A DNA stretch of 6,766 bases from Planctomycetota bacterium (lineage in GTDB: Bacteria > Planctomycetota > Phycisphaerae > SM23-33 > FEN-1343): positions 1-6,766 of the forward strand of contig JABMQG010000538.1 of assembly GCA_013203365.1 (NCBI GenBank), read 5' to 3'. A program made the translations under genes and the position numbers. Numbering within the stretch: the first letter of the stretch is position 1; each line of letters opens with the position of its first letter. The notes under the pieces were generated by a model, which was given only the letters and a program-made list of their open reading frames with translations, made no database searches and was not told the DNA's origin. Below, piece by piece: positions 1 through 6,188 of this stretch.

Positions 1-13
1 ACGGTGTTCGCAG

Positions 14-1219
14 ATGCAGAACAGCGTGCTGTTTGTCAACGATGCGACAGCCTACGGCGGCGCGGAGCTTTACCAGACCGATCTTGCCGAAGCCTGTCTG
101 TCGCGGGGTTGGCAAGCAGGGGTGGTCTTCCCTGACAGGCAGTCGTTGGACGGTTGGCACAGGCACTTGCAGTCAAAGAACATTGCTGCCGTTCGTTACG
201 CCGAAGGCGACATCCGGACAGGCCGGCTGAACAGAGAAAGCGAGTTGTTGCACCCCACGCTGGTTCACGCCAACTCTTCCTGGCGTCGGGGCTTTCATCA
301 GATCATGGCGTCGGTGGCCGAGCCATCGGTTCCGAGGGTGATTACCGAACATGCCTACGCGGCCTTTCTCCCGCGGCGTTGCTCGCTTGTGGGCCGGCTG
401 CAATCGCGGATGCACATAAGACTATGGCGAGAGAAGCGTCGGCAGTGGGCACAGTGCAAACAGATCATTACCGTAAACGAAAGGGATCGCCTGGTTCTTG
501 TCCAAAACTGGGCGGCGCCGTGCGGGCGGATCCGCTGCATATATCACGGCGTTGACATCACCAGCTTCACGGACGAAGCCGAGGCGAGGGCGAACCTGCA
601 TCGGGCAATGGGCACCAAGCCGGCCGAGCCCGTCATCGTGGCGGTTGGTCGAATCGAACCAGGGAAGGGCTTTGACCTGCTGTTGGAAGCCCTGGCAGGG
701 TTGACCGATCGTCCATGGCGTCTGGCGATGATCGGTGACGGGCCTTGCTTGGCGAGCTTGCAAGTGCAGGCTCAAAAACTGGGGTTGGTCGGCCGGGTAA
801 GCTTTCTGGGTTACCGCGGTGACGTGCCCCTGCTGCTGGGGGGGGGGGATTTGTTCGTGCTGCCGTCGCGTAATGAAGCGCTAGGTTATTCGCTGCTGGA
901 AGCAATGGCTTGCGGGTTGCCGACCGTTGCGACCGATTCCGGCGGGCCCGGCGAGATCCTTGGTGATTCCCAGTTCGGTCTGCTGGTCCCCGCGAACGGG
1001 GCCGCGTATCTGCGTGATGCGATCGGAACCCTGCTGGACGACCCTGTTCACCGAAGGCGATTAGGGGAAAAAGGGCGACAGAGGGTCGTCTCCGCCTTCA
1101 GCAAACAGCGGATGATCGACGATTCAATGAAGGTCTACGACGATACCATGAGCGTTGGCGCAAAGCATGTGCTGGCGCCGATGTGGCGTAACTCTACTCT
1201 AAAGGCACACGTCAGATGA
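14..1219 (+). CDS. Glycosyltransferase family 4 (GT-B fold), gene A
   Basis: This 401-residue protein has the length and layout of a retaining GT4 glycosyltransferase, a cytoplasmic enzyme that moves a sugar from a nucleotide-sugar to a growing glycan. The N-terminal acceptor domain carries the Gly-rich GGAE motif (residues 15-18) and TEH (111-113). The C-terminal donor domain carries VGRIEPGKG (211-219), GDGP (241-244) and the E-x7-E signature (E288 and E296, in NEALGYSLLEAMACG). The ATG at 14 puts GGAE at the expected distance from the N terminus. The frame is open to the window edge, so a slightly earlier start cannot be excluded. Codons 275-279 lie in a run of 11 G. The stop overlaps the next gene's ATG. 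It is clearly paralogous to gene B: both have GGAE-x-YQT and an LDGW motif near residue 48. Donor and acceptor sugars cannot be read from sequence. GT4 assignment is firm; exact function is unknown. Confidence 0.93.
   Translation: MQNSVLFVNDATAYGGAELYQTDLAEACLSRGWQAGVVFPDRQSLDGWHRHLQSKNIAAVRYAEGDIRTGRLNRESELLHPTLVHANSSWRRGFHQIMASVAEPSVPRVITEHAYAAFLPRRCSLVGRLQSRMHIRLWREKRRQWAQCKQIITVNERDRLVLVQNWAAPCGRIRCIYHGVDITSFTDEAEARANLHRAMGTKPAEPVIVAVGRIEPGKGFDLLLEALAGLTDRPWRLAMIGDGPCLASLQVQAQKLGLVGRVSFLGYRGDVPLLLGGGDLFVLPSRNEALGYSLLEAMACGLPTVATDSGGPGEILGDSQFGLLVPANGAAYLRDAIGTLLDDPVHRRRLGEKGRQRVVSAFSKQRMIDDSMKVYDDTMSVGAKHVLAPMWRNSTLKAHVR
838..848 (+). repeat. Homopolymeric G11 tract inside gene A
   Basis: Eleven consecutive G residues encode the end of Leu275, Gly276-278 and the first base of Asp279, in the loop just before FVLPS and the E-x7-E catalytic motif. 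Loss of one G would put TAG at 882-884 in frame; gain of one G would put TAA at 871-873 in frame. Either change removes the catalytic glutamates. Gene B encodes N-A-M with mixed codons at the aligned position, so the run is not required by the fold. Poly-G runs of this kind drive slipped-strand phase variation in glycosyltransferase genes of Campylobacter and Neisseria. Here that role is inference. Confidence 0.9.
1201..1205 (+). promoter_or_regulatory. Ribosome binding site of gene B
   Basis: AAAGG lies 10 bases upstream of the ATG at 1216, inside the end of gene A. It supports the start that overlaps gene A's stop in an ATGA, an arrangement typical of translational coupling. Confidence 0.5.
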
Positions 1220-2526
1220 ACGGGGCATTGGGTGTGATATTTTTGAGCAGCGGCTCGGCCCACGGCGGGGCCGAGAGGTATCAAACCCTGCTGGCTTCGG
1301 CATGGCGTGGAAACGGGGCGGCGATAACGGCGTTCATCTCGGCCAACGAGAATCTCGACGGGTGGGCCGAGGGGCTTCGGGGCGTTGGGGCCGACGTTCG
1401 GCGCGGGTTTGGCCTGTCACGCTGGATCGATGAACTGAGGGCCCTGCCAAACCATCACGAACGAATCGTCCACATCAATGGTTGCATGCGTGGCAGCCTA
1501 TTTCAGCATCTGCTGGCGGCCAAGGCGCTCGGATACCACGTGATTCTGAGCGAACACGGGCTGCCACGAGCGGCTGAACCGGTGCGCATGCTTCGCCGGC
1601 TGGCGCCTTGGCGTGTGAAGTGCTGGCTGAAGAGGCAGAAAAAGAGAGTGGAATGGCGACTGGCCGATGCGACCATCGCGGTCAGCGAAAGCGGTCGGCA
1701 GCACCTGATTGACCAGTGCGGCATGCGGCCGATGGACTGCGTAGCTATTCCAAACGGCACGGATACGGCGCGATATCGCCCCGACCACAAGTTACGTGCC
1801 AGCATACGCCAACGATTGGGAATGACCGATAGTTTCATAGTCGGCTCAGTGGGTAGACTGGATCGACCGAAGGGTTATCACCGCCTGCTAGATGCGGTAT
1901 CGGCCCTGGGCAACCAACGCGTTTGTGTTTTGTTGGTCGGCGACGGGCCCCAGGCGGGCGCCCTGGCAGTGCAGTCGAGCGAATTGGGGCTGCGCGATCG
2001 GATTCACTTCACCGGTTGGCAGGACGATGTAGCTGGTTACCTCAATGCAATGGACGTATTCGTCCTGCCTTCCGATGCCGAGGTCATGCCATTAAGTATC
2101 CTGGAGGCCATGAGTGTCGGCAAGCCGATCGTCGCCTCGGCCGTCGGCGGTATTAGCGAACTGGTCGTCGATGGCGTCAACGGCTATTTGGTGCCGGCGG
2201 GTCAGACAGAATCGCTTCGCAACAGGCTTGCCCATCTGGCGGCCAACCCTGAGCTGATCGGGCGGTTCGCCTGCGAAAGCCGGCACCGCGCAGAATGTAA
2301 TTTTTCCCAAGAGACCATGATCGCGCGAACCTGGCGGCTCTATCAGCGTGTGCTGGGTGAGAGCCGATGCAGGCTGGTTTCTCATGAGGGCTCGCAGAAG
2401 CGGCTATCTTGCGTCGCCACTGCGTCGGCGTGTTGCCGCGATGGTGCGGCAGAGCCAATCCGCACGGTAGGTTGTTGCGGCAGCGCAAGGCCGGAAACAT
2501 CGATCGACCGGGAGCCTGTGGCATGA
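1216..2526 (+). CDS. Glycosyltransferase family 4, gene B, with an atypical C-terminal tail
   Basis: A 436-residue GT4 enzyme. The N-terminal domain has GGAE (17-20), NLDGW (46-50) and SEHG (112-115). The donor domain has NGTD (180-183), VGRLDRPKG (212-220), VGDGP (241-245) and an intact E-x7-E (E289, E297, within EVMPLSILEAM). Its closest visible relative in the window is gene A, which shares the same motif spacing and the GGAE-x-YQT and LDGW signatures, so the pair looks like an old tandem duplication. The recognisable GT4 fold ends near residue 380 (RLYQRVLGE). The last 55 or so residues are Cys/Arg-rich, include two Cys-Cys pairs (406-407, 420-421) and resemble no domain I know. This tail could be a frameshift product or read-through of a former intergenic stretch. 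Both gene ends are ATGA overlaps. Acceptor and donor are unknown. Confidence 0.91.
   Translation: MNGALGVIFLSSGSAHGGAERYQTLLASAWRGNGAAITAFISANENLDGWAEGLRGVGADVRRGFGLSRWIDELRALPNHHERIVHINGCMRGSLFQHLLAAKALGYHVILSEHGLPRAAEPVRMLRRLAPWRVKCWLKRQKKRVEWRLADATIAVSESGRQHLIDQCGMRPMDCVAIPNGTDTARYRPDHKLRASIRQRLGMTDSFIVGSVGRLDRPKGYHRLLDAVSALGNQRVCVLLVGDGPQAGALAVQSSELGLRDRIHFTGWQDDVAGYLNAMDVFVLPSDAEVMPLSILEAMSVGKPIVASAVGGISELVVDGVNGYLVPAGQTESLRNRLAHLAANPELIGRFACESRHRAECNFSQETMIARTWRLYQRVLGESRCRLVSHEGSQKRLSCVATASACCRDGAAEPIRTVGCCGSARPETSIDREPVA
2510..2514 (+). promoter_or_regulatory. Ribosome binding site of gene C
   Basis: GGGAG sits 8 bases before the ATG at 2523, inside the tail of gene B. It decides the start of gene C in favour of 2523 over upstream in-frame ATGs such as 2409, which would add a 38-residue extension unlike any GT4 N terminus. 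Confidence 0.6.
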
Positions 2527-3644
2527 AATTGGCCCTGGACGCTCGCAGCATCTATCGCGCCGATCGGCGAGGCACGGGCAAAAATCTTATCGACCTGTAC
2601 CACCACCTCGTCGAGGCCCGCCCCGAGTGGCGGGTGGTAATGTTGCACCAGGGCGAAGCGGCAGACGACCCGTTTGCCGGATACCCGAACGTCGAGAGGC
2701 GGCGAATCGACATCAAAGGCGATCGGCTGAACCTTTGGCAGCAGGTTCGCCTGCCATTGGCGGTTCGGGCGGTGCGGGCGGACGTGTTGCACTGCCCCGC
2801 GAACACTGCCCCGCGCCTGCCTGGTGCGCCCATGGTGGTTACCATACACGACCTGATTCCATTGGATGAGCGATTTGCCACGCCGGCGTCGCGGAAATGG
2901 GGCAGGAACGTGTCGGCGGCGGCGAAAAAGGCCGATAGGATTCTCACGCCCACACAGTTCAGTCGAGAACTAATCGCACGAACTTTCGGGGTTTCTGCCG
3001 ATAAGATTACGGTAAACCATTGGGCGCCGGACAGCGGCTGTCGAGAGGAAGCCGACACAGGCGAGTTGAACCGCGTGCGTGCGAATTACGGCTTGCAGGC
3101 CGGTCGCCGGTACGTGTTGGGTTTCGGCGGCGCCGACCCACGTAAGAACACCGACGCCTTGATTGCGGCGTGGTCGAAACTGCCCGCGGGACTGCGGAAC
3201 GACTACGTCCTGTTGATCGTGGGAGTTCAAGAGCCGGCCCTTGAGAAATTCCGTCGGCAGGCGGAGGGGGCGGGCCTGAACGGTAGCTGTCTGTTGCACG
3301 GATTTGCCCGGGAGGCGGACATACCGGCCCTGCTCAGCGGGGCGGAGGTGTTGTGCTACGCCTCGCGGAGTGAAGGATTCGGGCTGCCGATTTTGGACGC
3401 ATTTGCCTGCGGCACGGCGGTGTTGACGAGCAATGTGACGAGCATGCCGGAGGTGGCCGGCAATGCGGCGGTGCTGGTCGATCCGGAGGACATTTTGGCG
3501 ATAGCCGGGGGTTTGGTGCGGCTGTTGACGGACGAGGCCCTAAGGGCCGAGCTGGTGAATCTGGGACGCAAGAGGGTGAAAGAATTCACATGGGCCGACT
3601 GCGCCGAACGGGCCGCGTGCGTGTTTGAAGAGGCGGCAGGATAA
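2523..3644 (+). CDS. Glycosyltransferase family 4 (mannosyltransferase-like subgroup), gene C
   Basis: The start at 2523 gives a 373-residue protein beginning MKLALDARS, the usual opening of the GT4 subgroup often annotated as mannosyl- or rhamnosyltransferases (WbdB/MtfB-like). It has RGTGKNLIDL (16-25), the IHDLIPL motif (108-114), GGADPRKN (202-209) in the nucleotide-sugar domain, and SEGFGLPILDAFACG (283-297) followed by TSNVTSMPEVAG. The first catalytic-motif Glu (E284) is present, but the second position is Asp (D292), a conservative E-x7-D variant. The length is normal for the family and no membrane segment is seen, so it should act at the inner face of the membrane. It overlaps gene B's stop by four bases. 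A 39-bp gap follows before gene D. Mannose specificity would be a guess from family resemblance only. Confidence 0.92.
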   Translation: MKLALDARSIYRADRRGTGKNLIDLYHHLVEARPEWRVVMLHQGEAADDPFAGYPNVERRRIDIKGDRLNLWQQVRLPLAVRAVRADVLHCPANTAPRLPGAPMVVTIHDLIPLDERFATPASRKWGRNVSAAAKKADRILTPTQFSRELIARTFGVSADKITVNHWAPDSGCREEADTGELNRVRANYGLQAGRRYVLGFGGADPRKNTDALIAAWSKLPAGLRNDYVLLIVGVQEPALEKFRRQAEGAGLNGSCLLHGFAREADIPALLSGAEVLCYASRSEGFGLPILDAFACGTAVLTSNVTSMPEVAGNAAVLVDPEDILAIAGGLVRLLTDEALRAELVNLGRKRVKEFTWADCAERAACVFEEAAG

Positions 3645-3683
3645 TTGGTCGGCGGCAAGAGAAGACCTGGCAGTGATCGAGCC

Positions 3684-4814
3684 ATGAGCATGGAACTGGC
3701 ATTGGATTGCAGACATTACCTGGGCGATCGCCCGTGCCGGCATAAGCAGCGATGCCGGTGCGGGCACTACGATCCTATGGGCAAGCGGGTGTTGATAATC
3801 AAGCTGGGCGCCTTGGGCGACGTGGTTCGAACGGCGTGCCTGCTGCCGGGGCTCAAACGTGAATACCCTCAATCGCACATAACGTGGGTCAGCCAGGCAA
3901 ACGGTGTACGGATTCTCACCGGTCATCCCCAAATCGATCGGCTGGCGGTCTTCGACGCCGAGACGGTTCTGACTTTGTCGCAGCAGAAGTTCGACCTGGT
4001 ACTGTCGCTGGACAAGGAGCCCGCCCCGACGGCCTTGTGCAACGCTACGAACTGCCCGGACAAGCGAGGGATTTGCCTGTCGACTTTCGGCACGCCCCAG
4101 CCATGCAGTGTGGCAGCTGAGGAGTATTTTGCGCTGGGGTTGGACGACGAGCTGAAATTTCGGCGAAATCGCAAGAGCTACCCGCAGTTGATCCACGAGG
4201 CGGTCGGCCTGCCGTACGTGCGACAGCCGTATCAACTGTACCCCGACGAACGGGCCATGCGGCGTGCGGGCGATATTTTCGCGACGTGGCGGGCGGCTGA
4301 TCCGCGAGCGATGGTGGGGTTGAGCACGGGGTCCGGATCGGTTTTCGTCAACAAAGCTCCTCGGCCCGACATATGGGTCGAGATCGCCCGGCGGCTGAGG
4401 GACCTGGGCTATGGCCTGGTGCTGTTGGGCGGGCGACGTGAGCGAGGCATGAACGACTGGATCGCCGAGCAGGTGGGAGCCGGGGTCTTCGACGCCGGCA
4501 GCGACAACAGCGAGAGCGAGTTCGTCGCCCTTGTTGGCCAGTGCGATGCGGTTATCGCCGGCGACACCCTTACGCTGCACGTGGCGATTGCCCGCCGGGT
4601 GCCGGTGGTGGCGTTGTTCGGCCCGACTTGCGAGCAGGAAATCGACCTGTTCGGGCTTGGCTGCAAGCTGGTTTCTCCCGTCGAATGCGGCCCGTGTTAC
4701 CTTAGCGACTGCGACCGCAGACCCAACTGCATGGACGCCATTTCCGCCGAGCAGATCGTCACCGCCGTTGTAGCCCACTGTCGGCGTGAAACGGCCCGGC
4801 GGGTGGCGTTATGA
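3684..4814 (+). CDS. Glycosyltransferase family 9 (ADP-heptose:LPS heptosyltransferase-like), gene D
   Basis: With the ATG at 3684 the protein has 376 residues. The core begins KRVLIIKLGALGDVVRT (34-50); D46 corresponds to the catalytic Asp of GT9 heptosyltransferases. The donor domain has VGLSTGSGS (211-219), VLLGG (246-250), IAGDTLTLHVA (291-301) and VPVVALFGPT (306-315). Before the core lies a Cys-rich leader (C9, C18, C24, C26, with GDRPC at 14-18), which I recall from many GT9 homologues; this favours a start at 3684 or 3690 over 3777. A second Cys set (C335, C338, C343, C349: CGPCYLSDC and CM) is typical of the family's C terminus. No good ribosome binding site is visible. Other in-frame starts are TTG 3645, ATG 3690 and ATG 3777. 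The gene ends in an ATGA overlap with gene E. The likely role is inverting transfer of heptose or another sugar; 'heptose' is a family-based label, not shown here. Confidence 0.9.
   Translation: MSMELALDCRHYLGDRPCRHKQRCRCGHYDPMGKRVLIIKLGALGDVVRTACLLPGLKREYPQSHITWVSQANGVRILTGHPQIDRLAVFDAETVLTLSQQKFDLVLSLDKEPAPTALCNATNCPDKRGICLSTFGTPQPCSVAAEEYFALGLDDELKFRRNRKSYPQLIHEAVGLPYVRQPYQLYPDERAMRRAGDIFATWRAADPRAMVGLSTGSGSVFVNKAPRPDIWVEIARRLRDLGYGLVLLGGRRERGMNDWIAEQVGAGVFDAGSDNSESEFVALVGQCDAVIAGDTLTLHVAIARRVPVVALFGPTCEQEIDLFGLGCKLVSPVECGPCYLSDCDRRPNCMDAISAEQIVTAVVAHCRRETARRVAL
3730..3765 (+). other. Strong 14-bp-stem hairpin at the start of gene D
   Basis: Bases 3730-3743 can pair with 3752-3765 through 14 consecutive pairs (12 Watson-Crick plus two adjacent G-U wobbles at 3735/3760 and 3736/3759), leaving an 8-base loop at 3744-3751. 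No T run follows, so it is not a standard terminator. It lies 46 bases after the chosen start and ends 11 bases before the internal ATG at 3777. The same segment also overlaps a perfect 12-bp palindrome at 3722-3733. It may affect translation or mRNA stability, or may simply reflect the codons of the Cys-rich leader. Confidence 0.5.
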
Positions 4815-6004
4815 AATGGCTGTTCGTCACGGCGGAGTTTCCCTGGCCGTTGGCCCACGGCACGCACCTTCGGGTGTATCACTTGGCACGAACCCTTCGC
4901 CGAAAGGGTGACGAAACGGCGATAATCGCCCCGGCAGGGCCATCGGCCGGGGTGGGTTGCTTTGCCGAAGCTGGTGTGACAATACTCCCGCAGTGCGAGC
5001 CGGCCACATTGACGGCCGACGTCGCCCATGGTCGGGGCGGGCCATACCCGTTCAATCCCTGCATAGCTTCGGCGTTGGCGCAACACGCCGGTGGCGCCGA
5101 CATAGTGGTGTTGGTGCATCCCAAGACGCTTCATTACGCCCCGCTGGCCGGGGCGGCGGGCTGTGTGGTTGCCGATTTCCTGGACGATCCCGTGCTGGAA
5201 GAACGACGAAGGCTTCGGCGCGGCCTGCACTTGGTGCGAAGGGCACGGGCCGGTTTATTCATAGTCGGCTGCCGGCGGTATGAGCGCCGCTTCCTGCCCG
5301 GTGTGCAGTTGGTGACGTTCGTCAGCGACACAGACGCGAAGAGCTTCTCCTGCCGGAATCGTCGTCAAACGACGGCAGTGGTAACCAACGGCGTGGAATC
5401 GGCGTTTTTTTCCCCGCCTGCCGAGGTAGGCCCCGCGCCCGCCGATGGGCCTACTGTGATGTTCCTGGGCCACATGTCCCACCCGCCGAACGCGGACGCT
5501 GCATTGTTTTTTCTTCGCGAGGTGGCGCCTCTGATCCGTCGTTCCGAGCCGACGGCAAGGATGGTCGTGGTCGGCCCCAGCCCGCCGGCGGCCGTTGTCG
5601 CCCTGACTGGGCCCAAGGTGGAGGTTACCGGCTGGGTGGACGACATTCGGCCGAGGCTTTGGTCGGCGACGGTGGTCGTACTGCCCATGCGGATGGGGAC
5701 GGGGATCAAGAACAAGCTCCTGGAGGCGTGGTCGGCCCGATCGGCCGTGGTTGCCACGGCACGTGCATGCCAGGGCGTACCGGCAGTGAATGAAGAAAAC
5801 CTGCTCATAGCAGAGACGCCAGTTGAATTGGCCCGCGCCGCGGTTCGCCTGATCCGGGACAAGCGACTTGGCGAGCGGTTGGCACTGCAGGGGCAGCAAA
5901 CCGTCCGAGAGCATTTCACATGGTCGGCTGCCGCCAACGATCTCCGCGCGGCTGTGCTTAGGCTGACGCGCACGTCTACAGGAACGGCGGACCGGCTAGT
6001 CTAA
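4811..6004 (+). CDS. Glycosyltransferase family 4, PEP-CTERM/exosortase-associated sugar transferase type, gene E
   Basis: A 397-residue GT-B glycosyltransferase. The N terminus has FPWPLAHGTHLRVYHL (10-25), the 'P-x-P-x-x-x-G-x-x-x-R-x-x-x-L' style opening of the exosortase/EpsH1-associated sugar transferase group (TIGR03087-like). It also has VVADFLDD (119-126), VTNGVE (191-196), FLGHMSHPPNADA (218-230), VTGWVDDIRP (272-281) and GTGIKNKLLEAW (296-307). Only the second Glu of the E-x7-E pair is present (E305); position 297 is Thr, a variation I recall in this subgroup (GTGIKNK-LEA). The ATG overlaps gene D's stop as ATGA, and GGGTGG at 4801-4806 may act as a weak ribosome binding site. A T7 run at 5405-5411 lies in codons 199-201. 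The role is probably a late sugar addition in EPS or glycoprotein glycan assembly; the substrate is unknown. The TIGR03087 link is from memory of the motifs and is less certain than the GT4 call. Confidence 0.9.
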   Translation: MKWLFVTAEFPWPLAHGTHLRVYHLARTLRRKGDETAIIAPAGPSAGVGCFAEAGVTILPQCEPATLTADVAHGRGGPYPFNPCIASALAQHAGGADIVVLVHPKTLHYAPLAGAAGCVVADFLDDPVLEERRRLRRGLHLVRRARAGLFIVGCRRYERRFLPGVQLVTFVSDTDAKSFSCRNRRQTTAVVTNGVESAFFSPPAEVGPAPADGPTVMFLGHMSHPPNADAALFFLREVAPLIRRSEPTARMVVVGPSPPAAVVALTGPKVEVTGWVDDIRPRLWSATVVVLPMRMGTGIKNKLLEAWSARSAVVATARACQGVPAVNEENLLIAETPVELARAAVRLIRDKRLGERLALQGQQTVREHFTWSAAANDLRAAVLRLTRTSTGTADRLV

Positions 6005-6091
6005 GCGGTTTATCCTGCGGGCAATGCCTTATTAAGCCAACCATCCGACGAGACGATGTACCTAATGTATCTCATCGACAGGCCATACCTT

Positions 6092-6112
6092 GCGCGGCCA
6101 GTACCGCCGCGC
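6092..6112 (+). terminator. Possible terminator hairpin after gene E
   Basis: GCGCGGC (6092-6098) pairs perfectly with GCCGCGC (6106-6112) across a 7-base loop, giving an all-GC 7-bp stem 88 bases after gene E's stop. Only TTT (6117-6119) follows, so it is a poor Rho-independent terminator by the classic rule. It could instead be a processing or pause structure. A second stem, CAGGC/GCCTG at 6123-6127 and 6137-6141, is followed by TTTGTT. Confidence 0.3.
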
Positions 6113-6172
6113 CGGCTTTGTGCAGGCGAGGGAGCTGCCTGTTTGTTGAGCCTATTGTCTGTTGCGGGCTAC

Positions 6173-6177
6173 AGGTG
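6173..6177 (+). promoter_or_regulatory. Possible ribosome binding site of gene F
   Basis: AGGTG lies 11 bases upstream of the ATG at 6189. The match is partial and the spacing long, but it is the best candidate for this start. Confidence 0.35.
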
Positions 6178-6188
6178 CGGATAAGCCT

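Larger units (their letters stand above)
6005..6188. other. Intergenic region between the transferase run and gene F
   Basis: This 184-bp gap is the only sizeable non-coding stretch in the window. It holds a GC-rich hairpin (6092-6112), a weaker 5-bp hairpin (6123-6141), a small inverted repeat CGATG/CATCG (6054-6058 and 6073-6077) and an imperfect 9-bp tandem repeat (6056-6073). A 42-codon open frame (6056-6184) fills much of it. No convincing sigma-70 or sigma-54 promoter could be picked out by eye. The gap breaks the ATGA-coupled gene run and is the natural place for a terminator and a new promoter. Confidence 0.6.

Noticed and set aside
155..171. Sigma-54-like promoter (TGGCAC ... TTGC)
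   Set aside because: The spacing is one base too long and it lies inside gene A's coding region.
2409..2522. N-terminal extension of gene C from the ATG at 2409
   Set aside because: The extra 38 residues overlap gene B and look unlike any GT4 start; ATG 2523 has a good GGGAG site and starts with the family's MKLALDARS.
3540..4778. Long (412-codon) open frame on the minus strand opposite gene D
   Set aside because: It lies antisense to a clear GT9 gene, spans the C/D junction, has a low-complexity Gln/Arg-rich product with no recognisable motif, and is a usual by-product of GC-rich coding sequence.
1835..5270. 13-base match TTCATAGTCGGCT shared by genes B and E (about 1835 and 5260)
   Set aside because: It encodes a short hydrophobic FIVG strand in both; there is no extended similarity and nothing else suggesting a mobile or recombination repeat.
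5255..5973. Overlapping minus-strand open frames of about 200 codons opposite gene E
   Set aside because: These are shadows of gene E: Arg/Thr/His-rich products with no domain, and the + strand frame is well supported by GT4 motifs.
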